Positions 35,515 through 47,546 of a DNA stretch of 64,000 bases are shown here, piece by piece (position 1 is the stretch's first letter; each line of letters starts with the position of its first letter). The notes below the pieces were generated by a model, which had not been told where the DNA came from, made no database searches, and saw only the letters and a program-made list of their open reading frames with translations. Source of the DNA: Monilinia fructicola. Its lineage: Eukaryota > Ascomycota > Leotiomycetes > Helotiales > Sclerotiniaceae. The stretch covers positions 1,922,501-1,986,500 of the forward strand of contig VICG01000004.1 of assembly GCA_008692225.1 (NCBI GenBank). The letters run 5' to 3'. The translations under genes and the position numbers were made by a program.

Positions 35515-36290
35515 ATGGATTCATTGGAACCCGAACAAACCCCTTTCGCGGCTGTGAGCGCGCAGACTTCGAAGATAGGACGTGTAAGTTCGTGTATGAA
35601 TGCGATTCAACAAATCGCATCATTTGAAAACGGAAGTAAAATGCTAACTCTCGAACTAATCTAGCAATACCAAGCTTGGCTAGATAAATCAACCCCATAT
35701 GTTCCTTACAGATGGCTCACTACTTTTGGGCTCCTATTGTTATTCTTCATCCGCATATTCGTCGCACAAGGATGGTATATTGGTATGTCGAGCGTTGTTC
35801 GTCTTGCGCGTTCTCAACTTACATATCTCAATAGTGGCATACTCCCTGGGAATCTACCTTCTTAACCTTTTTCTCGCCTTTCTCCAACCTAAGTTCGACC
35901 CCTCCAACGAAGCTATCGATAATGATATGGAAGATGGGGCTGCTGGTGGATTACCAACCAAACAAGACGAGGAATTCCGCCCATTCATCCGAAGACTTCC
36001 CGAGTTCAAGTTCTGGCATTCAGCTACGAGGGCAATCGGAATCGGTTTCGTTTGTACCTGGTTTGAGATATTCGATGTACCGGTATTCTGGCCAGTATTG
36101 GTTGTGTACTGGTTGATTCTATTCACGTTGACCAGTAAGTTATCCCTTTCATAGAAAGGTAAAGTTCAGAGGAGTGGCTCAGCGTGTACTGACACGTTCT
36201 GCAGTGCGAAGACAAATTCAACATATGATCAAGTACCGATACGTACCGTTCTCGTTCGGCAAAACCAAGTACACCAAGAACAGCTCATGA
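35515..36290 (+). CDS. RER1: RER1, Golgi-to-ER retrieval receptor
   Basis: Cis-Golgi multispanning protein that returns ER membrane proteins via COPI vesicles. Exons 35515-35583, 35665-35782, 35835-36134 and 36205-36290 in phase, 190 residues, the usual family length. Family motifs: YQAWLDKSTPYVPYRW, LGIYLLNLFLAFLQPKFDPS, EEFRPFIRRLPEFKFWHSAT, FEIFDVPVFWPVLVVYW and the tail RRQIQHMIKYRYVPFSFGK. Four hydrophobic segments are visible. The ATG of the last-exon Met is split across the third intron. Very conserved; identification is secure. Confidence 0.96.
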
Positions 36291-37339
36291 GTTTAATTGG
36301 TTGTATGGGATGCAGCAATCGAATGCCCTTGGTAGTAAGATAATGGCGGAACCGGAGAAATGATAGCTTCGCTATCTTATGTACAAATAACTGTACTTCA
36401 TACATGCATGTTCATGAGAGATTCTGGGAGCAGGATGCGAGACCTTTATGATTTTAATTACACCTTTCTCTATTCTCGGCAAACTTAGGGACCATCTGAA
36501 ATACTCAAGGATTGGGTATAGCTGAAAAGGTATACAGCAAATAGATGGTAGGAACAAGTCAAGAACAGTATTATCACTATATATCACATTTCAAAATACG
36601 CATTTTGTGGTACTGTTGAATAAGAGGATACGGAGATTTCGAAAGAACTCACTCATGCATGGATCCTGTCCTATCTTTTGGACTTGATTCCAGAGCGCCA
36701 ACGCCCAGATCCTTTAATGAAATACAGTCACTCAAAACTTCCGAAATCTTTCATGCTAGGGTGAGATCTGCCGTGAAAATATCCTTCTAATAGCTAATTG
36801 TCATCAACATTCTTCGTAAACCCTGGACTCTTCACCACAAGATCTAATCGGTAAATAATCTATAAGAGGCTCTTAACAACGCCAAGGCACTTTTCAAATC
36901 GCATGCCAAAAGAGTTACTCCTCTCAAATAGAGGGTAGAGATCTCAATTCAAGAGGCCATTCTTGCAAAATTCACTTTAAACCATGGATGGATATTTCAA
37001 GGTATTTGAGATCTGGTCATCTTGAAGTTACCTCCTCACTCAAGGGAAGACGAACTTCCTTACTTGACTTTACCATTCTTCGCAGTATGATATGTGAGAT
37101 CATGAGATAGCATGATTGACTAAGCCTTTACATAATTACCGAGCCTTATTTCAGCCACAGGACAGCCCAGCCACAGCCACTGCTCTAGTACATATTACAA
37201 TTTCAGCCTCGTCGTTAGCGCTATTTGCCCTGTGCGTGCTCACCCAGACGCGACCTCTCCAAAATTATTGTGATCTTGAGCCAGGTTGGAATAATAATAA
37301 GTTCCAAGAATATTTACGAAGCCATCATCGAACTACAAC
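36291..37339. other. Intergenic region RER1-PAF1
   Basis: About 1 kb. Short frames at 37116-37502 overlap the PAF1 start in other phases and are shadows. PAF1 promoter expected here. Confidence 0.5.
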
Positions 37340-38877
37340 ATGGCGTACTCAGCAGCTCGAATTGTTCACCAAGAATATATTGCCCGGATACGATATTCCA
37401 ATGCTTTACCACCACCTCCAAATCCTCCCAAGCTTCTCGATATCCCGAATACTGGCCTGGCAAGTGGTCAATATACTACACCTGGATTTGCTACTAGATT
37501 AGCGCGAGATCAACCATTAAATATCGAAGCTGATGCGGAACTTGGTATGCCATTAGACTTGGTGGGAATGCCGGGTATATTTGATGGAGATGAGAGTTGT
37601 GAGTTTCGCATATCTTTTCCAGTTGGCGCAATCACTCACTGTTACTTCCAATAGCCATACAAGCGCCATTACATCCTCCGCAACTTCATCCGCACGATCG
37701 TGCTCTCTTAAGGCCATTGGCGACATTAGGCAAGCCCAAATTCTCCGATACAGGAGTATCATTTCTGCGGCGCACTGAATACATTTCCTCTGGCTATACC
37801 TCGAAATCGCGGATGGAAGGCACCACCTCGGCGAAAGGGCTTGTCGAGACACGCAAGTCGAAACCTGTTCAAGATTTACCTGCCGATCGCGAATCTCCCG
37901 CATATATCAAATCGCAAGTTGAAAAGAGCTTCGAAATCGCCGCTGCCCATCTCAAAGATCGCACCCGGGTCCGGCATCCTACAAAACGGAATGTCCATTT
38001 GGTTGACGCAGTTCCCCTCTTGCCAGATCTTGATGCCTTCCCAGATGCGGGTGGGTACGTTTTGGTGAAATTTCTCACAAACCCCGTTCCCCCGAGCAAC
38101 GTATACGATACTCGAGTCGAAAGCAGTATTTTAGTACCTATTCCGGCCAGCGAGGCAGAGATCGAAATGAAAGAGGCCGCTAAAAGAGCATGGGAATTGG
38201 ACCCGGATAACAATCCAGCTCCAGTTGACCGTATCGAATACGGCATGTTCATGCCAGAGACAGCTTCTGATGCGAAGAATATCAAACGTAAATTCGACGT
38301 CTTGGATCCTGAACACGATGATGTGGATTTGTATTCGCGCATCGATGAGGAGACAGGAAAGGGAATGTTTAGGCTGAAGAGATTGCGTGCCTACGAAAGT
38401 GCTTCTGTGGTGGGCAATGTCGAGCGAAAGTATGCCGATGAAGTGGCAATAGCTATCCATGATGGAACTGATGGGCTCCGCCAAAAAGCCGCCCATTACT
38501 ATCCTGTGGTCCAACGGAACTCAATCCGACCTCAGAGGACCAAAAACATCCAGAAAATGAGAGGTATGATCGGCGGCGATGAAGAGGAAGCTATAGATAT
38601 GGTGGATCTTACTATTCTGGATCCGGGTGTGGAGATGAAGAAGCAAATGGATATTTACAAGACCATGCCATTTGGAAATGAACAGGAGGTTGCGGCAGCC
38701 GAGGAGGAAGTGGAGAAAGAGGTGGTGGAACAAGAAGATGCACTATCGGAAGCGGATGCCGAGGGAGAGGATGATGAGCCTATTTCACCGGTGAGACCCA
38801 GCTTGGGCGGGAAGACAATTGCTTCAAGAGTGCAGAGTGACGATGATGATGACGAGAGTCTACATTCTGACGATTAG
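37340..38877 (+). CDS. PAF1: RNA polymerase II-associated factor PAF1
   Basis: Core subunit of the nuclear Paf1 complex, which travels with RNA polymerase II and promotes H2B ubiquitination and H3K4/K36 methylation. Exons 37340-37598 and 37655-38877 (intron GTGAGT...AATAG), 493 residues. Diagnostic N-terminal blocks: VHQEYIARIRYSNALPPPP, PPKLLDIPNTGLASGQYT and LNIEADAELGMPLDLVG; then FLRRTEYISS, and a strongly acidic, Asp/Ser-ending tail as in yeast Paf1. The start is the ATG in CAACATGGCG at 37340; no better upstream ATG seen. Confidence 0.94.
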
Positions 38878-39521
38878 GAACGGGCCAAACTGGCTGCGGA
38901 AGCCAGGATGGCGATACGCACGTGACAAGAACCGAGAAACAGGGCAAAGGAGAGGATGAGAAATCATGCAAAGTGCATTCATATGCAAATCACGCGGGCA
39001 TCTATTAAAAAACAGGCAATTCCAAAAAGTCATATGGGCCTAGTTTAGTTCACATAGCGCGGGACCGGCGTTTCTTGAAAATGGTTGTTGTAGTTGTACG
39101 CGGCATCAGAGAAAGAAATAATTAGCATACCCAACTGCATATTGCAAGCACAAACATTTCGTGCAGCGTGGATGTAGGAAGAGTCAAAAGACGTGAGGAT
39201 TCGATGCGAAAAATGCAATGTGGAAAAATTATGTAGGTATTGGATATGGATTATGCACAAAATATATGGCCCTGTGCTATCGCGTCCCATCTAATAGACG
39301 GGTTTCCCTCAAACCCCAAAACACGCAAAAAATGACAAAGAACGCCTTCAACCGCTATCATACTATGCTTGCTTCCTGTATATGTAATTTATATCATGCT
39401 TCTTCTGAACCCCTTGCAATGAGTTTTTCGTCGTTAAATCACGTTCTTATCTAAATTCTCGCCAAAGGACTATGCCCCTATCTTACCGATCGTGTCTTCT
39501 ACATGCCCCTCATGCTCCTAT
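38878..39521. other. Convergent 3' region PAF1/ATG15
   Basis: 644 bp between two gene ends; nothing further recognised. Confidence 0.5.
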
Positions 39522-41585
39522 CTATAGATCTACATCCCATTGTTTACACCCAAACCACCAATTCCTTTGTAAACAAGTCTGTTTAGGCTTTGGAGCCGCA
39601 CTAGATGTTGGTTGCACATCAGGTGATGGATCAACACAGACGAATCCGAACCAATTTTTAGAGGTGCATGTTTGAGTTGTGGTAGGTGGCTTTGAAGATG
39701 TGGGGGAGGGAAGAGGCGGTGCAGAAGTTATTGGATGAGATGGAGATTTCGTGGCGACAGGAATGGGGGTGGATGTGGGATCTTTACAGCCGAACCAACC
39801 AGGAGTTTTGCAGGTTGTTGTAGCTGTTGTGCTTGTGGAAGACGTGGAAGACGTGGTGGAGGTGGGGGTTGGTAGTGATGAAGTACTACTACTGCTGCTT
39901 TTAGTGGTAGTTTTTTCGTCATTGCAACCAAACCACCCAGGGGTTTTGCAAGTTGAGGTTGAAGTTGATGTCGTAGTTACTGGCGCGCTAGTTACGGGCT
40001 TAGAAGTTGTGGATTTATCTTCATCTAGGCAACCCCACCAACCAGGTGTTTTACATGTTGAGGTACGACTTCGTGTATTTGTGGTTGATGTTGATGGAGG
40101 TGCGGATGTAGCGGTACTACTACTGTTACCTTCCACTTCCTTCCAAAGTGGACAATCGACACACTCTGGTGTAAATTTGCATACGGGTACTGTGTCATAG
40201 ACCTTGATGATCTGCTCAATCACGGTTATGATTTTGTGTGACCAAATGTGTACTCCCCAGCCGTGATCGGCTACGACATCATAGACACACTCCATACCGG
40301 TATGGCATGAACTTTCCAATGCGTATCCCGCATATGAACAAGAAGCGGTAGCTCCATTGCAAGTTCCCAGATAGATTGGATCGGCAGTATGGCCAAAATG
40401 GTACGCTCCAGTAAATTCTCGTTTTTGTGGTGTGTTAGGATTGTGTCCTGGCGGAACTGGTAGACCTAAACGGCTTGCCGGGAGAGCATCTGGGACGGCC
40501 TCGAATGTGACAACAGGGATACCATAAGTTAATCCTAACATGGAGCTAACCGATCCGCCAAGAGAATGGCCTGACATCCACACATTCGCATTAGGATAGA
40601 GAGCTGTAACATTGGAGTATAGGTGTCGAGCTGCGGTGTAGTATCGATTTTCGGATGTTAAGCTTTTCTTGAGGCAAGACACATTGCAGGTATATGTTCC
40701 AGTCGCGCAATCGCAAACCTGTCGGTAAAATGAAGCTCCTTGTTGACCGCAGCAACAACTGAAGAACAAATTATCGTTCTCCTTATCATTCGTAGTTGTT
40801 CCATCCCCGTCGTACACCGCAAGACTCGTCCCCTTCAATCCAATGACAATAGTTGAGTTCGTCTCATCGATATAGATGTAACCTCTTAGTCCATCGGCAT
40901 CCCATCCAAATCCATAATCATCAGTTCGATTGAAACCGCCATTAACATCTTTCCAATCCCCTGTGTCTGGTTTGTCGACATAGGCGTTCGCTGCCATTTG
41001 TGCCAATGTTATGACGGTATCCTTATCAGTAATATCTGGCCCAGCTATTTCGTCAACTGTCCAAGCTGATGGTGATAATGCCCATACATCCCCGCTCTCT
41101 CTTGATGCCGCTACCATTGGATCAACCACTGAAGGCCGCCTATCTTTTAATCTTTCTATCTTTACCGGACTGTTCCTCATCACCAGTGGCCTTGTTACTT
41201 CTTGCAGTGGCCCCTTTCCATCCTCGGATTCCAACCATACTGTTGACTTGGACTTGGAATCTAAAATATCAAGTTGTTTATGTAGTCGAGGGTGTTCATA
41301 AGTTCCATGATGGAAAATGTGGCGAAGGGACTATTGTTTACTGTTAGCATTACTGGATATACCTCGACAAAGGGAATCTCTTTTTACAAATACGTGCTCC
41401 CCTGCTGGATCTTGTGGATTATCTGATTTTGGAATCGAAGGAGGTAATATGGGTAATAATGGTTGCTGTTGATGATGGATTGAATCCGAGGCACTTATCG
41501 GTGTCGATAAGGCTAGGAAAGATAACAGTAACTGAGCTGTAACTCTGCCGGCAGAGGAACATGTTGTAGATGATTTATGCTTCAT
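39522..41585 (-). CDS. ATG15: Autophagy lipase ATG15 with five C-terminal Cys/Trp modules
   Basis: Phospholipase/lipase that reaches the vacuole through the multivesicular-body route and breaks down autophagic bodies. Exons 41585-41363 and 41260-39522, 653 residues. N-terminal hydrophobic anchor at about residues 13-32. Lipase_3 core: [14 protein letters not shown], then [17 protein letters not shown] with nucleophile Ser307, [32 protein letters not shown] with a likely catalytic Asp368, and SHKI with His416. These blocks are specific to ATG15. After residue 460 come Ser/Thr/Pro-rich linkers separating five short modules whose first Cys is at about 477, 512, 558, 606 and 637; the first three read TCKTPGW(W/F)GC. 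ATG 41583-41585 chosen because it starts the anchor. Catalytic residue assignments are by family analogy. Confidence 0.93.
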
Positions 41586-43030
41586 CTTGAAGAGAAGTAT
41601 ATTTTGATTTGGACCAACAAGAGAGGAGAGGAGAAGCAAGGAACAAGAAGTACTTTGGATAGTTGAAGTATTTGTTGAGGAATATCCTCTGGAGAGGCGG
41701 GAATGGGATGGGGAGGTGAAAGAAGATGACGATCAAGCCAAGAGAAGGCGTCACAAGCACGCACCAGGCGAAATTATGCAAGAGAGAGGTAGACGTGGCT
41801 TATGTAAGAGGAAAGGGAGGAGGACATGGAGTGGAAGAAAGAGACTCCCGAGGTCTTTCCCTTTCTGCTGCTTGTCCTTGTACAGCAATCCATGGATACA
41901 GTAACAAGTACACCTGCAGTAGCATTCATCAAGAATCATCATCCATTGGACCGTTCGAAGGCAGGATAGGCAGGATGGCCAGAATGGCCAGAATGTTTCA
42001 ATAGAGAGATCGATCTCATTCGCTATCATCTGACTTATCCTTGTGCATAACTGTGCATAACTCTCGCAGCCTTGCTTATCATTGATTGTCATTGGTTACC
42101 TACCTCGGTATTAATTTTATGAAGATTAGATTAAGTGCTGTGCTCCGTACTCCGTACACTCCCCGGAAGGTACCTGACTGATAAGAAATGATCCAATTAC
42201 ACCTGACCTGGCATGATCAAAGATACCCGTGGACCCCGTGATCATCCTCAACTATGCACGCACTTCCGAGAACGAGGAGGGAAAAGCCGAACCCCTTGGT
42301 CATCCATACCCGACTCGACGGAGTACATGTATTACTCTTTATATATATGGATATATGCACACGTATATCCGCTAGATGGACTACTAGGCACTCCGTACGT
42401 AGATCTGTAACTCCTAGTAACTATTACATGTAGGTAAACTTCAAAGTACTCCAAGGCTTTGCATACATTTACGTACCAAAGAAGAAAGAGAGTCAAGATC
42501 CAACCGGCCTATTGATTGATAACCGACGTCTACTAGAGATCTAGGTCGACGAGTGAGTCAATTGATTTTATCTAGCTACCTACTTGTCGTTGCTATTGTT
42601 ATTATTGTTATCATCATCATCATCATTATTACTTGAGTAGTTCTAGTCCCTCTCTGGTATCATTGATTATATTCGTAGCTTCAAGCGAACCACGGACGTT
42701 ACTCCAGTCGGGCTACAACTACCACCAGTGTACCTAGGCACCTCACCTCACCTCGACTTCTACTTCTACCTCTACCTCTACCTCTTTCTACTCAAGTTAC
42801 CATTTCTTGAACCTCTCATTTTCTATTCATACTCTTCTATCTATCAAGAGATTGTTTTCTCAAACCTTGAAATGTAATCTAGTTTTTTTAATTGATATTC
42901 AATCGGTCCCTTCATTCCCCCCTCCATACTCGTTTACGCAACGATCCCCGGTTATTGCTTGTGCGAAAAGTCAAGTTTCAGGCGTCATCGGATTCATGCG
43001 ATAGCAGTGTGACAGTTCATCCATATACGT
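41586..43030. promoter_or_regulatory. Divergent region ATG15 / VPS9-domain gene
   Basis: 1.4 kb shared upstream DNA. It contains a double CTCCGTAC (42144-42156), a third copy at 42390-42397, a GTTATTATT/CATCAT microsatellite (42590-42630) and CT-rich tracts before the VPS9 gene. No coding region supported. Confidence 0.45.
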
Positions 43031-45486
43031 ATGTCACTATTCTCTCCCCAACTTCCTCTTCTTCTATTCAAAATGCAATCATTTACTGACAAGATGCACT
43101 TTACCCTACTAGATTTCATGTCGTCTCCTGAGAGTAAAAGTGATAGCCCACGGCCTCGTCCGTTGCAATCGTCCAAGTCCTTCTCCATCGAGGAACCATC
43201 CTCGAGTCCCGATCGCTCGTTCAGACCCCTCAGAGCAAATACTATACAGAACGGCACCATTCCATCGGTGCTAGTATCGGATAGAAGCAAGTCGAGAGAG
43301 AACAGGCGGCCTGGGACACAATCGGATATCTTTGAAAAGAGCTCAGAGGATGAAGGTAATGGGGAAATGGCCCATGTGTCTGGAAAGTTACCTGCGGACT
43401 TTGATGAACTTCCTATAGAACTTGTGAGCTTGGCAGATAGGTTAGTCAATTTGTGTGTTGACATACTCAACGCCCCCCTATTTAACAGTCATTATAGCTT
43501 TATCGATTCTCTATCTGCGAAGATCCATCCTACTCCGCCTTCAGTCGACAAATTATCGGGGCTTTTTCAAGATTTCTATGCTGTCGCTGCTAATCACATA
43601 AATACTCATATCTCGACCCTATCCTCACGGCAACACCGCGCAAGCTCTCCAGCACCGTCGGTGTCATCGTTATCCTCAACAGCAAGCAAGATCAGAGCGA
43701 AAGCTACTTCCATGAACAAGGAGCGCCCCAAATTAATAGAAAGAAGAGAATCTGAACAACAGATGCTGACCAGCGAGGAAATCAATGAACGAAAACGTGC
43801 TAGGAAAGCGCTTGAGCATAAGCGTGTGGCATTGGAAGAAGCAATTGAGAGGAGAGTCTGTGAGGGGGTATATGATAGGATATGGCGACATAGAAGTTCC
43901 CAGGATGAAGCTCAAGACGAGAAACTTCGGTCGAAGACTGCCGCTTTATCCGTCGTTGGTATTGGGTTGGTGGATCTAGGAGTCGATCTGGGCATAGAAT
44001 CAAGTAAGGAGCCAGATGCAGCAGAAAAGCGAGAACTGGAGGTTCGAGAATGGCTAGAAGGTGCTAGGAAGGAGTTGATTGCGATGAACGACGAAAAATA
44101 TCCTCTTGGGAAGCTCAATCACTTAAAGGCTGCCCATAAAGGCATTGTTGATACCTTGTCACATTTTCATCCATCTTCATCGGCAGATGAGATCATGCCT
44201 ATGCTGATTTTTACTCTCATAACATCTCGGCCCGAAGGGATTGATGTTATCAGCAATCTTTACTTTATACAACGATTCCGATGCGAAACAAAGATTGATG
44301 GAGAAGCTGCATACTGCCTGACAAACTTAGAAGCTGCAATTTCTTTCCTTGAAACCGTAGACCTCGCGAGTTTGAGGGCGGACGAAGTTCCTTCGGGACC
44401 ACCCAAACTCAATAGTCGACCCGGTACACCAAAAGCAGAGAAACCTGATCCTTTGACAGTTGGCATTACACCTGCGGCTCCTTCGGCTCAGCAACGGTTT
44501 CGGTAACGCCAAACCCTTCTGTGTCTAAGCCTACACCCCCAGCCACGTCCTCTCTTCGACCTACGTTTCAACACGCAGACCGAAGGCTCAGCGATCTTTT
44601 CCAACCACCTGCGGCTCTAGGGGCAGCTGGAGATGCAATTTTTTGATACGGCTGATCAGGGCTTCAAAAGTATTGGCAATAGCTTGGGAGATAGCTATAA
44701 ATTTTTACTTGGAAAACTAAAAGAGCGCGATTCTGTAGGTCAGGCTTCAGATATTACAATCCCAAAAACCCTGGACGATGCCCGAAAACTTATTAGCACA
44801 CCTCCACCGGAAGATGAAGGTTCAGTCAGTGGTGGAAGTACTCCTCAAAGTCCGAGTGTCAAGGAACACAAGAATGAACCTACCACAGAGCCAAAGACTG
44901 AAGGGCGCAGCCGAAGTGATTCTGCTCAAAGACTCGATGATAGGGTTCTGAGCTTCATTGGCGGCCGCAAAATGACCCGAGAAAGGAGTACGGACAGTAA
45001 TAGAAGTGGTGGTAGCTCTAGCAAAAAAGTTGCATTTGTTCAGGATGAAGGTGGGGAGAAAGCAACACCGTCTCCACAGGCTCCCGCCAATAATCCGGCC
45101 ATTGTTGAATCAATGAGAAATCTTGGCAACTCACTGAATCCGATGAACAGAATCGCTGGGATGGGTATGATGCGTGGATTCGGACGTGTGACAACTCCTA
45201 CCCCCACCTACACCGACTAGATCGACTGTTCCGGATGAAGGGGTTGCCGATTTGACTACTGTATGTATTGTATACTTATTTCTTACACTCCTTTTACTGA
45301 CCGTGATAGGCATTCCCCGATTTAGTACCATCTCTACCACCAAAGGAGGTGACAAAAATTGCTCCACCAAACAAACGATTCATGGAACTTCAGAATCCTG
45401 GGGATCTCAAAATTAGTGAGGTGATGGAGTTGTTGAGGGATTATAGAAGGTTAGCTGGAGCATTGAAGGACCTTGGTGCAGTTTAG
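43031..45486 (+). CDS. VPS9-domain Rab5 guanine-nucleotide exchange factor, three apparent frame breaks
   Basis: Endosomal GEF for Rab5/Ypt51-type GTPases. The VPS9 domain lies at about residues 280-430, with DEIMPMLIFTLITSRPEGI and SNLYFIQRFR as signature blocks. Reading is continuous from 43031 to about 44490. It then moves to another frame for about 50 codons (ATVSVTPNPSVSKP to DRRLSDLFQPPAA), returns at the T6 run 44639-44644 (FDTADQGFKSIG, SYKFLLGKLKERD), and shifts again at the C5 run near 45202-45206. One intron, 45261-45309 (GTATGT...GATAG), leads to the last exon, AFPDLVPSLPPKEV to RDYRRLAGALKDLGAV. One missing and two extra bases would give a single frame of about 800 codons. The conserved text on both sides of each break argues for sequencing indels. 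Start could also be ATG 43073. Confidence 0.75.
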
Positions 45487-46190
45487 GTTCACTGGTATCA
45501 CTGCAATTTCATTTTTGTTTTGTCATCTAGATATCTCTGGGCGTCTTCATTCTTTCCTGATTTCTTTTATTTTCGATTTCTTATTGTCTGGGGTATATCA
45601 TTGTGGCATTGGGAGTTGTGGTACATGCAGGAATGGCGTTCTCGGGTTACGGGAATGGGAAAGGTAGAATTGGATGGGTGTATGGTATAGGATTCGATTC
45701 GAATTGAGGACTTGAAATTTGCTGGCGAGTGGAGAATATGTGAACTCACATTCGACAATCAAGGTAGGATTTTGTTTATTCGGGATAAGTGGAATAGGAT
45801 GAATGGAAGTGCAACATCTTACTTCGTTCAACATCTCTCGGCTACCAATATCACACATGTGTGCGGTCTTCAATTGCAAGAGCAATAGATCGAAAGGAGT
45901 CAGGCCACATGGGTAAATTTTGTGGAGGGCAGAATAAGAGTCAGCCATGTCAGCTTTTGGGTCTCGGAGACGTTGAACATAGTTGAGAAGATGAGATCAA
46001 GTGCGAGGAGTTGGGAAGAGAGACGACGAAAGATCGGTCGCTGATTAGATCACACGTGGAATAACACAAGGCGAGAGATTTTAACATATGTAGAGAAATT
46101 GAAGATGAGATAGATGGGTTCAATCTTGGATTTGTTTGGTTCTTTGTCTTTTCGGTGTGTGTGGTTTTGGTTTTCGGGTGATGTGATGTG

Positions 46191-46268
46191 ATGGGTTGTG
46201 ATGGGTTGTGATGGGTTGTGATGGGTTGTGATGGGTTGTGATGGGTTGTGATGGGTTGTGATGGGTTG
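46191..46268. repeat. ATGGGTTGTG decamer tandem repeat
   Basis: Seven perfect head-to-tail copies of a 10-bp unit plus a partial eighth. Seen directly. Confidence 0.95.
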
Positions 46269-46357
46269 GTTTGATGGTGTAATGAACTGGTTTGTAGTGT
46301 GGCGAATGTTCATTTGTTTAGGCCTTTTAGCGATTTTGATAGAGGTATGGATTGGGT

Positions 46358-46407
46358 TGTAGAGGATGTAGAGGATGTAGAGGATGTAGAGGATGTAGAG
46401 GATGTAG
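46358..46407. repeat. GTAGAGGAT nonamer tandem repeat
   Basis: Five to six head-to-tail copies of a 9-bp unit, 90 bp after the decamer array. Seen directly. Confidence 0.9.
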
Positions 46408-47506
46408 TGTTCAACAAATTATTTAGATGTTAAGTTGATTTATGCTGTTTTGATGAGTATCACATTGATGGATGGAGGGAGGAGGGAGGAGGTGTTGGTA
46501 TTAATTAATCATAAATCATGACCGAGATCGAAAAGCGGAAAATTCTGCTCTGCTTTGGGAGAAGGAGAAGGAGAAGCAGCGAGATGGTTGGATGGATGGA
46601 CGCATCGTGTCTTGTCTTGTCTTGTCCTGTCTTGTTATATTATGTATGTATGGGATTTAGATGAGAGATGGATGGGTGGGTTGGTGGAAGGAATGGTTAT
46701 TGGGTTGGCGTTTGGGTTTGGGTTTGAGAATGAGAATTATGTTTGGATTAATATTTGGGTTTCGTGTGTAGTGTGTGGGTTTCGATTATTTGTGGATGTG
46801 TTGGATAGGGGGAGAAAAGAGAGAGAGAGAGAGAGAGGGAGAGTAAAAGTAAAGGAGAATAAACGAGTTAAATTTTGTTCGATGTATATATGTATATATA
46901 TCTGTAATTCTTTCATCACTCACTTCAACAAATACCATACACACACACACACACACACAACCCCTTCATCCCAAAGGGAACAGGAAAATCGAAATCCCAA
47001 CATAAAGTTTAGAACCCCAATCCTCACATACAAAAGCGAGGTGACAAAATGCCCTGCGATACGGTGGGAATTTCGTCAGTTATCCGTTATAGGATGGATG
47101 GATGGATGGATGAAGTAGCCTGATATGCATCCTCGATAGAAATCAATCGATATCCAGTAATCATTATGCCAAGGAAACAAACGAATTTTGATATATCCTG
47201 GATATTTCATTGAGAAGAGGGTTTTGTGGGGGGTGGAGTGGGTGGCGTTGAGCCTGCTGCTGCTGCTGTGTTGTTGTTGTTTTTGTTTGTCGCGCTTGTG
47301 TTGATGGATGGATGGAAGAGCAAAAGTTGAGTTGGCCATGGGGAGATCTTTATGTAGTGGATTGGGACTTATCATCAACTACCTAGCTACCTAGCTACCT
47401 AGGCCCCCAGCTACCTAGTTAGCAGCATCGATCTCTCAAGATACAGTACTAAAACCCAAACGAGCAGAATCAGAAGCCCATACAAAACACCAACCAAACC
47501 CACCCC

Positions 47507-47507
<1 letters not shown>

Positions 47508-47545
<38 letters not shown>
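47508..47545. repeat. ATC trinucleotide microsatellite
   Basis: An uninterrupted run of about 12 CAT/ATC units. Seen directly. Confidence 0.95.

Positions 47546-47546
<1 letters not shown>

Noticed and set aside
44503..44632. Intron explaining the frame change in the VPS9 gene
   Set aside because: Donor GTAACG and nearby acceptors do not join in phase, and the segment in between encodes conserved-looking sequence.
46191..46268. CRISPR-like array
   Set aside because: Head-to-tail decamer without spacers, in a fungal genome; a minisatellite.
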